A stretch of 64,000 nt of DNA, taken from positions 241,732 through 305,731 of the forward strand of contig QQUF01000045.1 in NCBI GenBank assembly GCA_008501735.1. Reading direction: 5' to 3'. The stretch is from Calditrichota bacterium. GTDB taxonomy: Bacteria; CLD3. The notes under the pieces were generated by a model. That model was not told where the DNA came from. It made no database searches and saw only the letters and a program-made list of their open reading frames with translations. Each line of letters begins with the position of its first letter. Position 1 is the stretch's first letter. Made by a program: the position numbers and the translations under genes. Shown one piece after another: positions 24,802 through 34,292 of the stretch.

Positions 24802-25053
24802 ATGGAAGAATTCAACATTGAACATTTGCTCGAAGAACCGATTTTAAGAGAAAAACAATTCCGCGAAATTCTCAGAAATATTGACTGGGAACAGTACAGA
24901 AACCAGAAAGTAGTCATAAAAGGTTGTTCTCAAATCGAGATTCCAACTTGGGCTTACTTACTCGCAATGTCTTATTTAATGAAAGTTGCAAAGTCAATTT
25001 CTTACGGTGAACCTTGTGCTGCGATTCCTGTTTTCATTAGGAAAGAAAGCTAA
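24802..25053 (+). CDS. DUF2480 family protein, N-terminally short
   Basis: An 83-residue protein matching the C-terminal half of DUF2480, a Bacteroidota family with no known function. The recognisable line is EEPILREKQFREILRNIDWE (about 15-35), then YRNQKVVIKGCSQIEIPTWAYLLAMSY. Relatives I recall are about twice as long, with an extra N-terminal segment that is missing here. The stop codon overlaps the start of hscB by one base, so the two genes are co-translated; with obgE they form a three-gene group. A link to iron-sulfur or GTPase function is only suggested by that context. Confidence 0.8.
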   Translation: MEEFNIEHLLEEPILREKQFREILRNIDWEQYRNQKVVIKGCSQIEIPTWAYLLAMSYLMKVAKSISYGEPCAAIPVFIRKES

Positions 25054-25694
25054 TGTCTATCAAAAATTGCTGGAATTGCGAGGAAAAGGTTTTTGCACGA
25101 GACCATTTTTGTTTGAATTGCAAAAAAATTCAACCTTTGAATAAAGATATAAACTTCTTTGAATTCTTAGGTTTTAGAAATGTAAAAATTGATTTGAGTG
25201 AATTAAGGAAAAAATTCATAACTTTGAACAGAGAATTTCACCCTGACTTTTTTTACAATTCTACTGAACTTGAGCAAGAAGCAAGTCTTGAACGTTCGAC
25301 TTTTCTCAACAAAGCAAACCAAGTTTTGAAAGACGAATTCAAAAGAGCAAAATATTTAGTAAATATTTTCGCACCCGAAATCTTAGAGAAAAAAGTTCAA
25401 CAATCCCAAGCAAGTTTGACGGAATTGATGGAACTTAAAGAAGACTTGATGGATTACAATTTTGCAGAAGGCGAAGAGAAAACACAAATGAAAGTAAAAT
25501 TAAATTCTGACTTAGCTGAACTTTCAGAAAAGATGTCAGAGTTTTCACAAAAAATAGATTCACTTTTTGAAGAATTTGACAACACTTCAAAAGAACAAAA
25601 AAATGAAGTTTTAGAAAAATTGAACGCAACACTCAATGAGAGCAGTTACGTCAAAAGATTAGCAAAAGATTTTGAAGAAGCTTTGGAAAGTTAG
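25053..25694 (+). CDS. hscB: HscB co-chaperone with N-terminal zinc finger
   Basis: A 213-residue J-domain protein that delivers the Fe-S scaffold IscU to its Hsp70 partner (HscA in bacteria). Residues 5-26 form a zinc ribbon (CWNCEEKVFARDHFCLNCKK, with Cys pairs at 6/9 and 20/23). The J domain follows (about 34-105), with HPDFF carrying the obligate HPD motif, and a C-terminal three-helix domain binds IscU. Most bacterial HscB lack the zinc part, while human HSCB starts with a very similar CWNC...FCPQC segment. The gene overlaps DUF2480 by one base and precedes obgE by 8 bases. No hscA, iscU or fdx is nearby. Confidence 0.88.
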   Translation: MSIKNCWNCEEKVFARDHFCLNCKKIQPLNKDINFFEFLGFRNVKIDLSELRKKFITLNREFHPDFFYNSTELEQEASLERSTFLNKANQVLKDEFKRAKYLVNIFAPEILEKKVQQSQASLTELMELKEDLMDYNFAEGEEKTQMKVKLNSDLAELSEKMSEFSQKIDSLFEEFDNTSKEQKNEVLEKLNATLNESSYVKRLAKDFEEALES

Positions 25695-25699
25695 AGTAA

Positions 25700-26701
<1,002 letters not shown>

Positions 26702-26800
26702 AAACGAAAATAGAACGTGAGAAAAAATAATTTTTATTTTTTAGAGTTTATTTTTTTAGAGAATTATTTTTGTAAAAAATTTTAAAAAAGGCAGAGAAGT

Positions 26801-28990
26801 ATGAAAGTAATTTTACTTTTACTCGTGATTTTAGTAGGGAATGTTTTCGGTTTACCAAGAAATTATTTTGAATTAGAAGAAGCTAAGAAAGACAAAGAAA
26901 ATCCAATCATTGAATACAAAACTAAAAGTAGTGAAGTATTTATAATTCTCGGATTGAAAGAATCCGTTAACGGAAGTTCAACACTTTACAGAAGTGTGAA
27001 AAGTTTTAGTCCTCAAGTTGAATGGACAGCTTTAAATTTATCTCAAAACACTAACTTCGACTTTCCTGTTGAAGAAATTCTAATTAGTAGAAATAATAAT
27101 ATTTTTGTAAAAACAAGTGAAGGTATCTTTTACTCACCAAACAACGGAATGTCTTTTGGACTTTCTTCTTTGAGTGAACTTTCACAGCAAAACATAAACA
27201 ACTTTGAAGTTTCATCAGAATTTGAAACTCCTTTCCCTACTCTACCTTCAAAATATTCAAATAAAATAAATGACCTTCCACCTTACGAACCAACTGTTTG
27301 GGACACGATTCTTTGGGATACTACTCAAAGTTTCTTCACTTTTGAAGTAACAGGTTTTGCTTGGATGCACGGAAAAGTTGCTGTTGATGATTCCGGGACA
27401 GTTCATCTTGCAGCAGTTGGACAAGACAAGTCTTTCAGATATTACAGAAGTGATGACTACGGAGTTAATTTTAACTTGACTGTAATGGATACTTTGATTG
27501 GTGGAATCTATGAGATTATGACAACAGAGAACTATGTTTACATTTACACAATTGTAACACTTGACAATCCGAGTCAAGTAATCAAACTTTACTCAAGTTC
27601 AGACAGAGGTTTGACTTGGAATCCGCCAACAAGTTTTCCTTATTTTACACAATCGGGTTTTACAGCCAGAAGAGACACCGTTTTCGATTACCAAGAGACA
27701 GGTGGTTCAAGTGGAAATATCTTACAAGCAAGGTCATTTGATGGAGGACTAACTTTTACACCTTATACTACAATTGCAGATTCTTTATTTGGTGCAATTC
27801 AGACACCAAGTCCTGCTGTTGGCGGCAACTCGATTGTTTATACAAGAGCTGGAAATACTGTTACTTTAAGTAAAACTTCTGCTTACAGGTCTTTTAATCT
27901 TGGTGATTCTTTTCTACCTGAATATGATATTAATACTGCAAATGACGATTTACAATGGCCTGAGATATATTTTCACAATGGAACCTTTCATTTATCTCAA
28001 GGATTTACTGCAATTGTTTATAACAAAAGTGAAGATTATGGAAATAATTTTATTCCTCACGTTACTCTGTGTCAAACAAACCTTTTTTGCACCTCAGAGA
28101 TAAAGCAACAAATATCAACTTACAATGACTATGTTTTCCCTGTTTGGAAAGATAAATTATTTTGGAATGGACATAGGCTCATAACAAGATTCTCAAGAGA
28201 TAACGGAGAAACCTTCTCACAACATATTCAAGTCTCTGAATATGACCCAAATTACTTTGGAGTTCTTGTAAATTACGGAGTTGCTGTTGATGATTCTCTT
28301 GTTTATGCTACTTATGTTGACTCAAAAATGATTATGACTGATTTATGGGAACTTAATTATAGATTCATTAGAGGTTTCCACAAAATGCCTTTCTTTAAAT
28401 CTGATGTGTTGAATCTTGGTGTTATTGATTCTTCTTCTACTACTTCAGTTGACACAAGTATTGTAATTAGAAATATTGGTAATCTTCCACTAACCATTTC
28501 TCAAGTTGACTTTCCAAACAACATCGCTTCACTAACGGCTCTTCCAATTACTATTCTTCCTGATTCTTCTACTACTTTTAACTTCTCTTTCTTTATTCCA
28601 AGTTCAGGCTCTTATTCCCAAAGCATTCAGTTTCACACTAATCAGCAAGTTAAGTCAATTCAATCTGTTCTTGTAAATGCTGAAATTGTTACAGATTCGG
28701 AAGAAAATTCAAACGAAATTAAAGACTTTCATTTAAGTCAAAATTATCCTAACCCTTTTAATCCTTCAACAGTTATCAATTATAAATTAGCATTTAACAA
28801 TAAAGGTAAACTTACAATTTTTAACATTCTCGGAGAGGAGGTGAAATCGTGGAAACTAAGTTCCAATTCAGGTGAAATTGTTTGGAACGGCGTTGACAAG
28901 TTTGGTAAGCCTGTTAGTTCAGGAATCTATTTTTACAAACTTGTAAGTGATAAAAACAGCATTACAAAAAAAATGTTGCTTTTAAGATAA
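26801..28990 (+). CDS. Secreted Asp-box (BNR-like) propeller protein with T9SS tail
   Basis: A 729-residue exported protein with signal peptide MKVILLLLVILVGNVFG. From about residue 100 to 520 it has repeated Asp-box motifs (S-x-D-x-G-x-T/N-W/F) in YRSDDYGVNF, SSDRGLTW, SFDGGLTF, KSEDYGNNF and FSRDNGETF. Such motifs mark sialidase-like beta-propellers, though no catalytic arginine triad of true sialidases was recognised. A CARDB/ASH-like Ig domain at about 530-640 (NLGVIDSSSTTSVDTSIVIRN) precedes the T9SS domain (about 650-729), with the [15 protein letters not shown] motif and [10 protein letters not shown]. The tail belongs to the short subtype with GKLTIFNILG. Binding or glycan-related function is possible but not shown. 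Confidence 0.83.
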   Translation: MKVILLLLVILVGNVFGLPRNYFELEEAKKDKENPIIEYKTKSSEVFIILGLKESVNGSSTLYRSVKSFSPQVEWTALNLSQNTNFDFPVEEILISRNNNIFVKTSEGIFYSPNNGMSFGLSSLSELSQQNINNFEVSSEFETPFPTLPSKYSNKINDLPPYEPTVWDTILWDTTQSFFTFEVTGFAWMHGKVAVDDSGTVHLAAVGQDKSFRYYRSDDYGVNFNLTVMDTLIGGIYEIMTTENYVYIYTIVTLDNPSQVIKLYSSSDRGLTWNPPTSFPYFTQSGFTARRDTVFDYQETGGSSGNILQARSFDGGLTFTPYTTIADSLFGAIQTPSPAVGGNSIVYTRAGNTVTLSKTSAYRSFNLGDSFLPEYDINTANDDLQWPEIYFHNGTFHLSQGFTAIVYNKSEDYGNNFIPHVTLCQTNLFCTSEIKQQISTYNDYVFPVWKDKLFWNGHRLITRFSRDNGETFSQHIQVSEYDPNYFGVLVNYGVAVDDSLVYATYVDSKMIMTDLWELNYRFIRGFHKMPFFKSDVLNLGVIDSSSTTSVDTSIVIRNIGNLPLTISQVDFPNNIASLTALPITILPDSSTTFNFSFFIPSSGSYSQSIQFHTNQQVKSIQSVLVNAEIVTDSEENSNEIKDFHLSQNYPNPFNPSTVINYKLAFNNKGKLTIFNILGEEVKSWKLSSNSGEIVWNGVDKFGKPVSSGIYFYKLVSDKNSITKKMLLLR

Positions 28991-29031
28991 TTAATATCAT
29001 TCTTGTGAATTGAGTATTTTAAATTTTAAAA

Positions 29032-30369
29032 TCACTTTTCAGAAATTATAAAACTTGGAACGCTTCCGCCACCAGAAGTAACATTTGCTAAAGAAGAACC
29101 TGAAAGTCTTGTCAAAAATCCAACAACGTCTCCGCAGAAAATGTAAGGGTCTAAATCAACAACCATATTATCATACTTGATTTCTCCATCAACAAGTGTT
29201 GGAAATCTCTCTCTTGGTATTTCAACTCTTTCTTGGATTAAATAATCACCATTTTTAAGAGCGTCTTCTAAGTGTTTTTCCCAATTTTCGTCTTCCCAAC
29301 CAAGATAAATTCCTCTTCCACCGTAGTCATCATTAGGTTTCAGAACTAATTTATTTCTGTTTTCAAGAATGAATTTACAAAGGTCAATTTCTTTTCCTTC
29401 ATAAGTGGATTTTCCTTCAACAACTTTGCGTGTCCAAGGCAAATGTCTGTGCAAAACTTCAATCTCTTCATCTGAAAACCCAAAGTCGTAAGAAGGGTCA
29501 GTAAGTAAAACAAAAATTGCTTTTTTATGAAAAAGTTTAGTTCTGAATGAATTTACACAACAAACTTTCCCGTCTTTGTAAGCATTCCACATTGGTTGCA
29601 CTTCATCAAATTTTTGTAAAAATTCGTGTGAAACAACCCTTTTATAAATTATGTCAATTTCAAAATCACCAGCCCAAAGTTTGCCGTCTTTGTATTCCAA
29701 ATTTCTCGGGTCTTCAATGATTGTTGGATAGCCTTTTGACTCACAAAATTCTTGGAAAAGTTCAAATTCAAAATAGGTTGAAACTCCGTCCCAATCAATA
29801 ATTGCAATGTTCGGAACTTCTTTTGTAAATTTTTGTCTGTAAGCTCTTAGGAGTTCGTCAAGCATTCTTTGACGGAAGCTAAAATAAGTCAGGTCGTATT
29901 TTTCTACAAATTTTTGAAGAGCTGGAAGTTTTAGGAAGTTTTCAGTCATTACATCTGTATAGGCAATTCCAGCAGGAACTTCGACATTGAATTCTACAAA
30001 TTTGAAAGAATCGGCTGTCAGAAAAGAGTCAAACCTTGTTGTAACTCCAATTGGAGAATAACCAGGATCAGGTTCTAACGCAATTTTCTCTAATTCCGTA
30101 ATTCCAAGAACCGCTTGTAACTCTTGACTGTTTAGCAAAGTGTCAGTCATTTTGACCAAACAATCAGAAATAATTTTTGAAGCTGTTTTAATTTTCTCGT
30201 AATCTTCTTCAGTTACAAATTGCGGTCTAAGATGTTTACAAAGAGGTCTTCCACCGTAACCAACCTTTTGTTCAAACAGACTTGGTAGGAATTTTTCGTA
30301 TAAATCTTTATTAGATTCAATTTCTTTTTCTAAAATTTCGTGATAAAATTTATTTACGTTACTGTCCAT
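29032..30369 (-). CDS. Circularly permuted ATP-grasp-like protein, function unknown
   Basis: A 445-residue cytoplasmic protein. The C-terminal half has ATP-grasp features: KLVLKPNDDYGGRGIYLGWE (about 335-355, nucleotide-binding loop), YLIQERVEIP and the metal-ligand region VVDLDPYIFCG. The N-terminal part begins with a segment seen in circularly permuted type 2 ATP-grasp proteins of unknown substrate, and a GGRPLCKHLRPQF motif occurs near 40. Such enzymes form carboxylate-amine ligations; the substrate is unknown. It is the last gene of the minus-strand group that starts at hflK, 18 bases downstream of the VapC-like toxin gene. Confidence 0.68.
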   Translation of the reverse strand: MDSNVNKFYHEILEKEIESNKDLYEKFLPSLFEQKVGYGGRPLCKHLRPQFVTEEDYEKIKTASKIISDCLVKMTDTLLNSQELQAVLGITELEKIALEPDPGYSPIGVTTRFDSFLTADSFKFVEFNVEVPAGIAYTDVMTENFLKLPALQKFVEKYDLTYFSFRQRMLDELLRAYRQKFTKEVPNIAIIDWDGVSTYFEFELFQEFCESKGYPTIIEDPRNLEYKDGKLWAGDFEIDIIYKRVVSHEFLQKFDEVQPMWNAYKDGKVCCVNSFRTKLFHKKAIFVLLTDPSYDFGFSDEEIEVLHRHLPWTRKVVEGKSTYEGKEIDLCKFILENRNKLVLKPNDDYGGRGIYLGWEDENWEKHLEDALKNGDYLIQERVEIPRERFPTLVDGEIKYDNMVVDLDPYIFCGDVVGFLTRLSGSSLANVTSGGGSVPSFIISEK

Positions 30370-30387
30370 ATTTTTTGCTCCAAAATT

Positions 30388-30780
30388 CTATTGCCAAGTT
30401 GTTGTTTTTAAATTAGTTATTTTTTCAAAATGTTTATCTCTTGAAATTAACTGTAATTTATTCTGAATCGCTGTTGCAGAAATCAAGATGTCATTTTCGG
30501 GAATTGGATTTCCTTTTTGCTTCAATTCATTTTTAACTTTCCCATAAACTTTAGACGTACTTAAATTACAAGGAAGAACAACAATATTTTGAATAAATTT
30601 TTCAATTTTATTAATCTTTTCTTCTTTACGAAAAGATTTTTCGGCTCCAAAGAATAATTCACCAATTGTAATATTTGACACAAAAACCTCAGACACTTTC
30701 TTCAAAGAACTAATGACATTTTCATCGTTCTTAAACAAAGCAATAATAATATTTGTGTCTAATAATACTTTACCACTCAT
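30388..30780 (-). CDS. PIN-domain toxin, VapC family
   Basis: A 130-residue PIN-domain ribonuclease. Four acidic positions of the family are visible: Asp8 in LLDTNIII, Glu in TIGELFFGA (about residue 41), Asp in IPENDILISATA (about 95) and Asp in LISRDKHF (about 113). Such toxins cleave tRNA or rRNA when freed from their antitoxin. The gene overlaps the preceding small antitoxin-like gene by 11 bases. The module lies inside a minus-strand operon between a DUF512 gene and an ATP-grasp gene, so read-through from hflKC is possible. Confidence 0.88.
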   Translation of the reverse strand: MSGKVLLDTNIIIALFKNDENVISSLKKVSEVFVSNITIGELFFGAEKSFRKEEKINKIEKFIQNIVVLPCNLSTSKVYGKVKNELKQKGNPIPENDILISATAIQNKLQLISRDKHFEKITNLKTTTWQ

Positions 30781-31000
30781 TTAAATCAATTCCTGAACAA
30801 TTTTCATTAATTGCCACTTCAATTTCTTGCAAATCTTCTTTTTCAAAAAGTCCTGTAAAGTTCAGTAAACTTTTACCTGAAACTCCTTTAATATTTTGCA
30901 CATTTAATGAAGTCATAAAATTGAAAAGTTTTTTTTGTTGTTCTGTGTTCATTCTCTCTAAAAGGAAAAGAATTTCATTTTTAAGTTTAGATTCTGTCAT
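30770..31000 (-). CDS. Probable VapB-type antitoxin
   Basis: A 76-residue protein just upstream of the PIN toxin gene, overlapping it by 11 bases. N-terminal helices (KLKNEILFLLERMNTEQQKK) are followed by the segment LLNFTGLFEKEDLQ and AINENCSGIDLNEW. This LxFxGxxxxEDxxxIexAI...CxxIDxNEW pattern is common in VapB-like antitoxins beside PIN toxins. A classical DNA-binding ribbon-helix-helix start is not obvious. The assignment rests mainly on position plus this tail motif. Confidence 0.72.
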   Translation of the reverse strand: MTESKLKNEILFLLERMNTEQQKKLFNFMTSLNVQNIKGVSGKSLLNFTGLFEKEDLQEIEVAINENCSGIDLNEW

Positions 31001-31014
31001 TTTTAGCCCCTAAA

Positions 31015-32313
31015 TTAAGTGGTAAATTCTAATTTATGGTTTTTAAAAATTATGTCCCGAAATGAGCCTTGAAATCTTTGAACTTTCGTTCCAAGTTTTT
31101 CTTCGAGTTGTGGTAAAGTCCAATCATCAAGAAATAATCCTTCGAAGCTCAAGCAATCAGGAGAAAGGATTACTGAATCACCTAAATCTTTACCTTTGAG
31201 TCCTTCGTAATAATCGCTTCCTGTTAGCAAACCTGCAACCGTTACTTCTTTTCCCCAAAATTTACTTTCAACAACTTCAACTTTAACATTTAAGTTTTCG
31301 ATTGAATTGAGCTTGTTTGCCACTCTTCTGATGTATTTTTGGGGAAGTGTGTTTGTTGCAAAAGTTAATTGCTTTGGAGTTTCGAGACTTGTTGGGAAAG
31401 TTTCAAATTCAGCTTCAAACTTGTTCAAAAAATCTCTGACTAAACCAACACCATTTTCAACTTGTTCAAAATTTCCGTAATGTTCGCTTTGAGGAACTTC
31501 CAAACCTGCAAGAATGAACCACTCATCAGAAAGAAAAATGAAATTTTCTTCAAAGTTCTTCTGACAATCTTCTTGCCACTTTGCAACAGTTTTAATCATT
31601 TGTAAAGCATAATTTCTGTCAACAGTTCTCACATCAATCAGACCTTTTCTGAACTGAGTCAAGCCAACAGGAACAACAGCCAAAGTTCTAACACTCGGAT
31701 AAAGCTCAACTAATTCTGTATAAGTCTTCTCCAAAATCTTTGCATCATTTAAATCTGGACAAAGAACTATTTGTGTATGAACGTCAATTCCATTTGAAGT
31801 TAAGTATTTTATCTTACCAAGAATGTTATCTTCACCGTTTCTCCCACGTAAAAGTTGACTTCTAACGTCAATATCTGTCGCGTGAACCGAAACGTAAACA
31901 GGAGACATTCCCTTTTCTACAATTCTGTCAAGTTCTGAATAAATTGTATTCGTAAGAGTTACAAAATTCCCGTATAAAAACGAAAGTCTGTAATCTCCGT
32001 CCATAAAATAAAGTGCTTTACGAAGTCCTGACGGGTTTTGGTGGACAAAACAGAACACACAAGAATTGTTGCAAGTTCTGTACTGTGGTTCTTCGAGAAC
32101 AATCCCTAAATCGTTGTAATCAGGGTTTTCGATTGAAACCGAAACTCTTTGGCTTTCACGCAAAAGGTCAATTTCAAAAAAATCGTCGTTTCTTAAGTAT
32201 TCCCAATCAACAAAATCATTGACTTCTTGACCGTTTATTGAAAGAATTTTATCACCGATTTTTATTCCTGCAATCTCAGAAATACTTTTCTCGGCTATCG
32301 TTTGAATTTTCAA
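31015..32313 (-). CDS. DUF512 protein with PDZ and radical SAM core
   Basis: A 432-residue cytoplasmic protein of the DUF512 family. Residues 1-65 form a PDZ-like domain (AGIKIGDKILSINGQEVNDF). Then comes a cysteine cluster CNNSCVFC at 81-88 (C-x3-C-x2-C), the radical SAM Fe-S signature, followed by FLYGNFVTLTNT and VVPVGLTQFRKGL. The C-terminal DUF512 part has AGLLTGSDYYEGLKGKDLGD. The reaction and substrate are not known. It is followed by the VapBC module 14 bases downstream and preceded by hflC (29 bases). Confidence 0.88.
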   Translation of the reverse strand: MKIQTIAEKSISEIAGIKIGDKILSINGQEVNDFVDWEYLRNDDFFEIDLLRESQRVSVSIENPDYNDLGIVLEEPQYRTCNNSCVFCFVHQNPSGLRKALYFMDGDYRLSFLYGNFVTLTNTIYSELDRIVEKGMSPVYVSVHATDIDVRSQLLRGRNGEDNILGKIKYLTSNGIDVHTQIVLCPDLNDAKILEKTYTELVELYPSVRTLAVVPVGLTQFRKGLIDVRTVDRNYALQMIKTVAKWQEDCQKNFEENFIFLSDEWFILAGLEVPQSEHYGNFEQVENGVGLVRDFLNKFEAEFETFPTSLETPKQLTFATNTLPQKYIRRVANKLNSIENLNVKVEVVESKFWGKEVTVAGLLTGSDYYEGLKGKDLGDSVILSPDCLSFEGLFLDDWTLPQLEEKLGTKVQRFQGSFRDIIFKNHKLEFTT

Positions 32314-32342
32314 ATTTTATGCTTTCTTTGTTAGCTAAAGTC

Positions 32343-33206
32343 TTACTGAGGACCTTTTTTCATAAACTTCAGGAAGTCTGAATCTGAGCTAAGGACAACG
32401 TCTGTTTCACCTTTATCAAAAGTCGTTTCGTAGGCTTCGAGAGTTCTGACGAATTCATAGAACGAAGGTGATTTTTCGTAAGACTTTGCGTAAATGTTAA
32501 TCGCATCTCCATCGCCTTCTCCTCGTAAAATTTCAGCTTTTTTATAGGCTTCGGCAAGAATAATTTTTCTTTCTTTGTCAGTCAAAGCTCGAATTTTCAA
32601 TGCTTCTTCTTCACCTTCAGAACGATACTGTTTAGCTTTTCTGTTTCTTTCAGCTCGCATTCTATCGAAAACAGCTTTTTCGTTTTCTTCTGGTAAATCA
32701 GCCCTTTTGATTCTTACATCTTTAACATCAATTCCGTATTCTTTAAGTTGAATTGCACTTTTTTCAGTAACTGTTGCCATAATTTCAGAGCGATTGTAGT
32801 TAACAATTTCAATCAAATCGTGCTTACCAAGTTCTTCACGCAAAATCGAATAAATTATGTCATCGATTCTTGAAACGGCAATTCCTGTGTTACGTACAGA
32901 TTTGAAAAATTGCAAAGGATTATCAATTTTCCATCTTGCAAAATTATCAACAATAAGAGTCTTTTTGTCTTGAGTAACAATAGGTTTTGGAGCTGCATCG
33001 TATTCCAAAATTCTTGAGTCAAAATAATTAACGTTTTGAATTAAAGGAATTTTGAAATACAAACCAGGTTCAGTAATTATTTTTTGAGATTTCCCAAATT
33101 GGAAAACTATCGCATACTGAATTTCATTAACTGTGAAAAACATTGAAGTTGCAAAAAACAACAATGCAAAAAGGATTATCGGAATACTTAGTGCTTTCTT
33201 GTTCAT
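32343..33206 (-). CDS. hflC: HflC, SPFH/Band 7 membrane protein
   Basis: A 287-residue inner-membrane protein with one N-terminal helix (about 8-25: PIILFALLFFATSMFFTV) and an SPFH domain in the periplasm. Recognisable parts are AIVFQFGKSQKII, GLYFKIPLIQNVNYFDSRI, the conserved DVRIKRADLPEENEKAVFDR and the long helix ending RGEGDGDAINIYAKSY. HflC and HflK build a cage around the FtsH protease; ftsH itself is not in this window. The start overlaps the hflK stop by 4 bases, so the subunits are co-translated. Confidence 0.95.
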   Translation of the reverse strand: MNKKALSIPIILFALLFFATSMFFTVNEIQYAIVFQFGKSQKIITEPGLYFKIPLIQNVNYFDSRILEYDAAPKPIVTQDKKTLIVDNFARWKIDNPLQFFKSVRNTGIAVSRIDDIIYSILREELGKHDLIEIVNYNRSEIMATVTEKSAIQLKEYGIDVKDVRIKRADLPEENEKAVFDRMRAERNRKAKQYRSEGEEEALKIRALTDKERKIILAEAYKKAEILRGEGDGDAINIYAKSYEKSPSFYEFVRTLEAYETTFDKGETDVVLSSDSDFLKFMKKGPQ

Positions 33207-34186
33207 TTTGTAAGTCCTTTCATATCTTTAAGCGGTAGAATATTTAGAACATTCGCATCAGGGTCAATAATATTTTTATTCATTTTAGGCAAGATTTTTT
33301 CCATTGTTTCAAGGTAGAGGCGTTTTTTCGTTACATCTTTTGACTTAACGTACTGGCTATAAATTGAAATAAATTTTGCTGCCTCACCTTCGGCTTTTGC
33401 AATTCTTTCTGCTTTATAACCTTCGGCTTGCACAACTTCTTGTTCTGCTTTCCCTCTTGCCTTAGGAATTATGTCATTTCTGTAACCTTGTGCTTCGTTG
33501 ATAAGCCTTTGCTTTTCTTCCCTTGCACTTGCAACATCTTTGAAAGCATTAATTACTTCATCAGGTGGATTTACATCTTGAAGCTGAACCGCTTCAATAA
33601 AAATTCCTGCCTCATAAGAATCCAAAATTTCTTGAATAATTGCCTTTGTTTCTTCTTGAATTACAAATTTACCAGAAGTCAACGCTTCGTCAATTACGTG
33701 TGAACCGATTACTTGTCTAAGAGCAGACTCAGCGACATCGCTTAAAGTTTCAGTAACATCGTAAACATTAAATAAGTATTGAGAAGGGTCGGAAATTTTG
33801 TATTGAACAATTACTTCTGCATTGATAATATTTTCATCTCCAGTAAGCATTCTTGCTTCACTTGGAACTGAACGGAAACGCGACGGAGGACCTTGCGAAA
33901 TTGTTCTAAAACCAACTTCGATTCTTTTAATCTCAGTAACTTTTGGAGTAATTACAGACTCAAATGGAAATGGTAAGTGATAGTTAATTCCAGGAGTTGT
34001 GATTTCACTTAGTTTGCCGAAACGGAGAACTACTCCTTGTTCCGATTCGTCAACTTTGTAAATACCGCTGATTAGCCAAATAATAACAATTACAACGCCC
34101 AGAATCTTCAAAATTCTAGCGTCAAGAGGGTTTTTAAATTCTGGCATTTTCGGATTCTCAGGGTCGAAATTATACGTCTGAGGCAT
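33203..34186 (-). CDS. hflK: HflK, SPFH/Band 7 membrane protein
   Basis: A 327-residue partner of HflC. It has a cytoplasmic N-terminus (MPQTYNFDPENPKMPEF), one membrane helix (about 28-44, ILGVVIVIIWLISGIYKV), then the SPFH domain with DESEQGVVLRFGKLSEI, GINYHLPFPFESV and the HflK-type LQDVNPPDEVINAFKDV segment. The glycine-rich N-terminal stretch of E. coli HflK is absent. It overlaps hflC by 4 bases. The upstream region holds a short heptad repeat array, and the gene may drive the whole hflKC-DUF512-vapBC-ATP-grasp group. Confidence 0.95.
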   Translation of the reverse strand: MPQTYNFDPENPKMPEFKNPLDARILKILGVVIVIIWLISGIYKVDESEQGVVLRFGKLSEITTPGINYHLPFPFESVITPKVTEIKRIEVGFRTISQGPPSRFRSVPSEARMLTGDENIINAEVIVQYKISDPSQYLFNVYDVTETLSDVAESALRQVIGSHVIDEALTSGKFVIQEETKAIIQEILDSYEAGIFIEAVQLQDVNPPDEVINAFKDVASAREEKQRLINEAQGYRNDIIPKARGKAEQEVVQAEGYKAERIAKAEGEAAKFISIYSQYVKSKDVTKKRLYLETMEKILPKMNKNIIDPDANVLNILPLKDMKGLTK

Positions 34187-34233
34187 TTTATTTTACTTTC
34201 GTTTTTATTAAAATTTTTTGAAATATAACTAAT

Positions 34234-34266
34234 GAATTAAGAATTAAGAATTAAGAATTAAGAATT
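34234..34266. repeat. Tandem heptad repeat GAATTAA
   Basis: Four perfect copies of GAATTAA (34234-34261) followed by a partial GAATT. The array lies in the 106-base gap between hflK and pyrD. It is too short and uniform for CRISPR. Similar GAATTAC/GAATTGG-like heptads occur inside the T9SS domain of the CotH gene near 46180-46210. Confidence 0.9.
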
Positions 34267-34292
34267 CGGATTGGTTTAAAATTTTTGAAAAC

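Noticed and set aside
34234-34266. Direct repeats near hflK as a CRISPR array
   Set aside because: The units are 7 bases, adjacent and without spacers.
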